Of a stretch of 64,000 bases of DNA, positions 63,573 through 64,000 are shown piece by piece. Source of the DNA: Gloeophyllum trabeum ATCC 11539 (lineage: Eukaryota; Basidiomycota; Agaricomycetes; Gloeophyllales; Gloeophyllaceae); NCBI RefSeq assembly GCF_000344685.1, contig NW_006920410.1, positions 922,717 through 986,716 on the forward strand, in the 5' to 3' direction. The position numbers and the translations under genes were made by a program. Position 1 is the first letter of the stretch. Each line of letters starts with the position of its first letter. Under the pieces are notes generated by a model. It searched no databases. It worked only from the letters and a program-made list of their open reading frames with translations, and was not told the DNA's origin.

Positions 63573-64000
63573 TAACCGGACGTTCCACTCTGCTCTGGAC
63601 TTGCTTTGATTTATCGGGTCTTCGGGTCCTGTTCTGACATCGGACATCTTCATGGGTGCATAGTTTGCTTTGGCTCGGACGGACCTGTTCTTTTAGGTTA
63701 AGCATACCTCGAGGCTGGCAGTGCGTAGTATTTTGATTCTTGAAGATAGTTGTACTGTTGCTCCTCCTTAATTCGCTATAGGAGTGTAGTGTTTTTTGCT
63801 TCGCCCGCGGACGGTTTAGGGGGGTCTACGCCTGCCGTAATTACTAACGCTTCCCTTTCCTATCTTTGTACAAATCATGCCCCTCGAGCCCGTGGAGGCC
63901 GGGGAGGCGTGGCAATGGATGACACCTCGTTGCCATCTAATCTTAGCGACGCGAAGACTGGAAGACCCTGTACGGTGCAGGTCCAAATTAATAGAAGCTC
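63573..64000. other. Downstream flank to window end
   Basis: Last ~430 bp. It presumably holds the 3' UTR of the repeat-protein gene. No further gene start recognised. Confidence 0.5.

Overview
This is nuclear DNA from a filamentous basidiomycete, most likely an Agaricomycete. The evidence is very intron-dense genes (introns mostly 48-65 nt with GT..AG ends and CTRAY-like branch sites), compact intergenic spaces, and several families typical of mushroom-forming fungi: a priA/CPL1-like secreted protein, an agaricomycete-expanded transposon-like family, and a QDE2-type Argonaute. All exon models were spliced by hand from the sequence and checked for frame. Gene names rest on recognised motifs and family knowledge, because no database search was possible.

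Layout. 1-373 is the 3' end of an EXO5-type exonuclease. Next come a CTR copper transporter (703-1738, +), an Ark/Prk (NAK) kinase (1879-6018, -), a beta-hydroxyacid dehydrogenase (6385-7908, +) and a complete slicer-type Argonaute in 23 exons (8346-12144, +). A 3-kb gene-poor stretch follows, then a secreted priA-like protein with KR-punctuated repeats (15156-15844, +). At 16832-23011 a hypothetical gene (-) and a large transposon-like gene (+) lie head to head; the large gene is intact except for one in-frame TAA. An assembly gap at 23985-24347 is flanked by the same 536 bp on both sides. After it come poorly resolved coding-like traces and a Ser-rich 308-aa protein (26602-27528, +).

27797-36693 holds two large DExH helicases, a DHX57-like one (-) and PRP22/DHX8 (+), that start only 127 bp apart. 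Then come an NTF2-like export factor (37158-37735, -), an inverted repeat, and ISC1-type sphingolipid phospholipase C (38730-40397, +). About 4.6 kb without a firm gene follows. The right third holds a disordered protein with an RRM-like tail (45048-46655, +), an HSL-family esterase (47226-49728, -), methionine aminopeptidase 2 (50311-52091, -), the SNARE GOS1 (52559-53530, +), a TatD-like Scn1 hydrolase (53660-55186, -), tRNA methyltransferase TRM5 (55668-57475, +), the Ca-regulated aspartate/glutamate carrier AGC1 (57787-61005, +) and a secreted Thr-alternating repeat protein (61593-63572, +).

Most genes are housekeeping (splicing, translation, Golgi SNARE, mitochondrial carrier) and form no cluster pathway. 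The accessory parts are the Argonaute neighbourhood, the head-to-head transposon-like pair and the two repetitive secreted proteins. Cross-cutting oddities are very small exons (5, 5, 6, 8, 9, 19 and 21 nt) and three apparent GC-AG introns whose donors begin gcgag.
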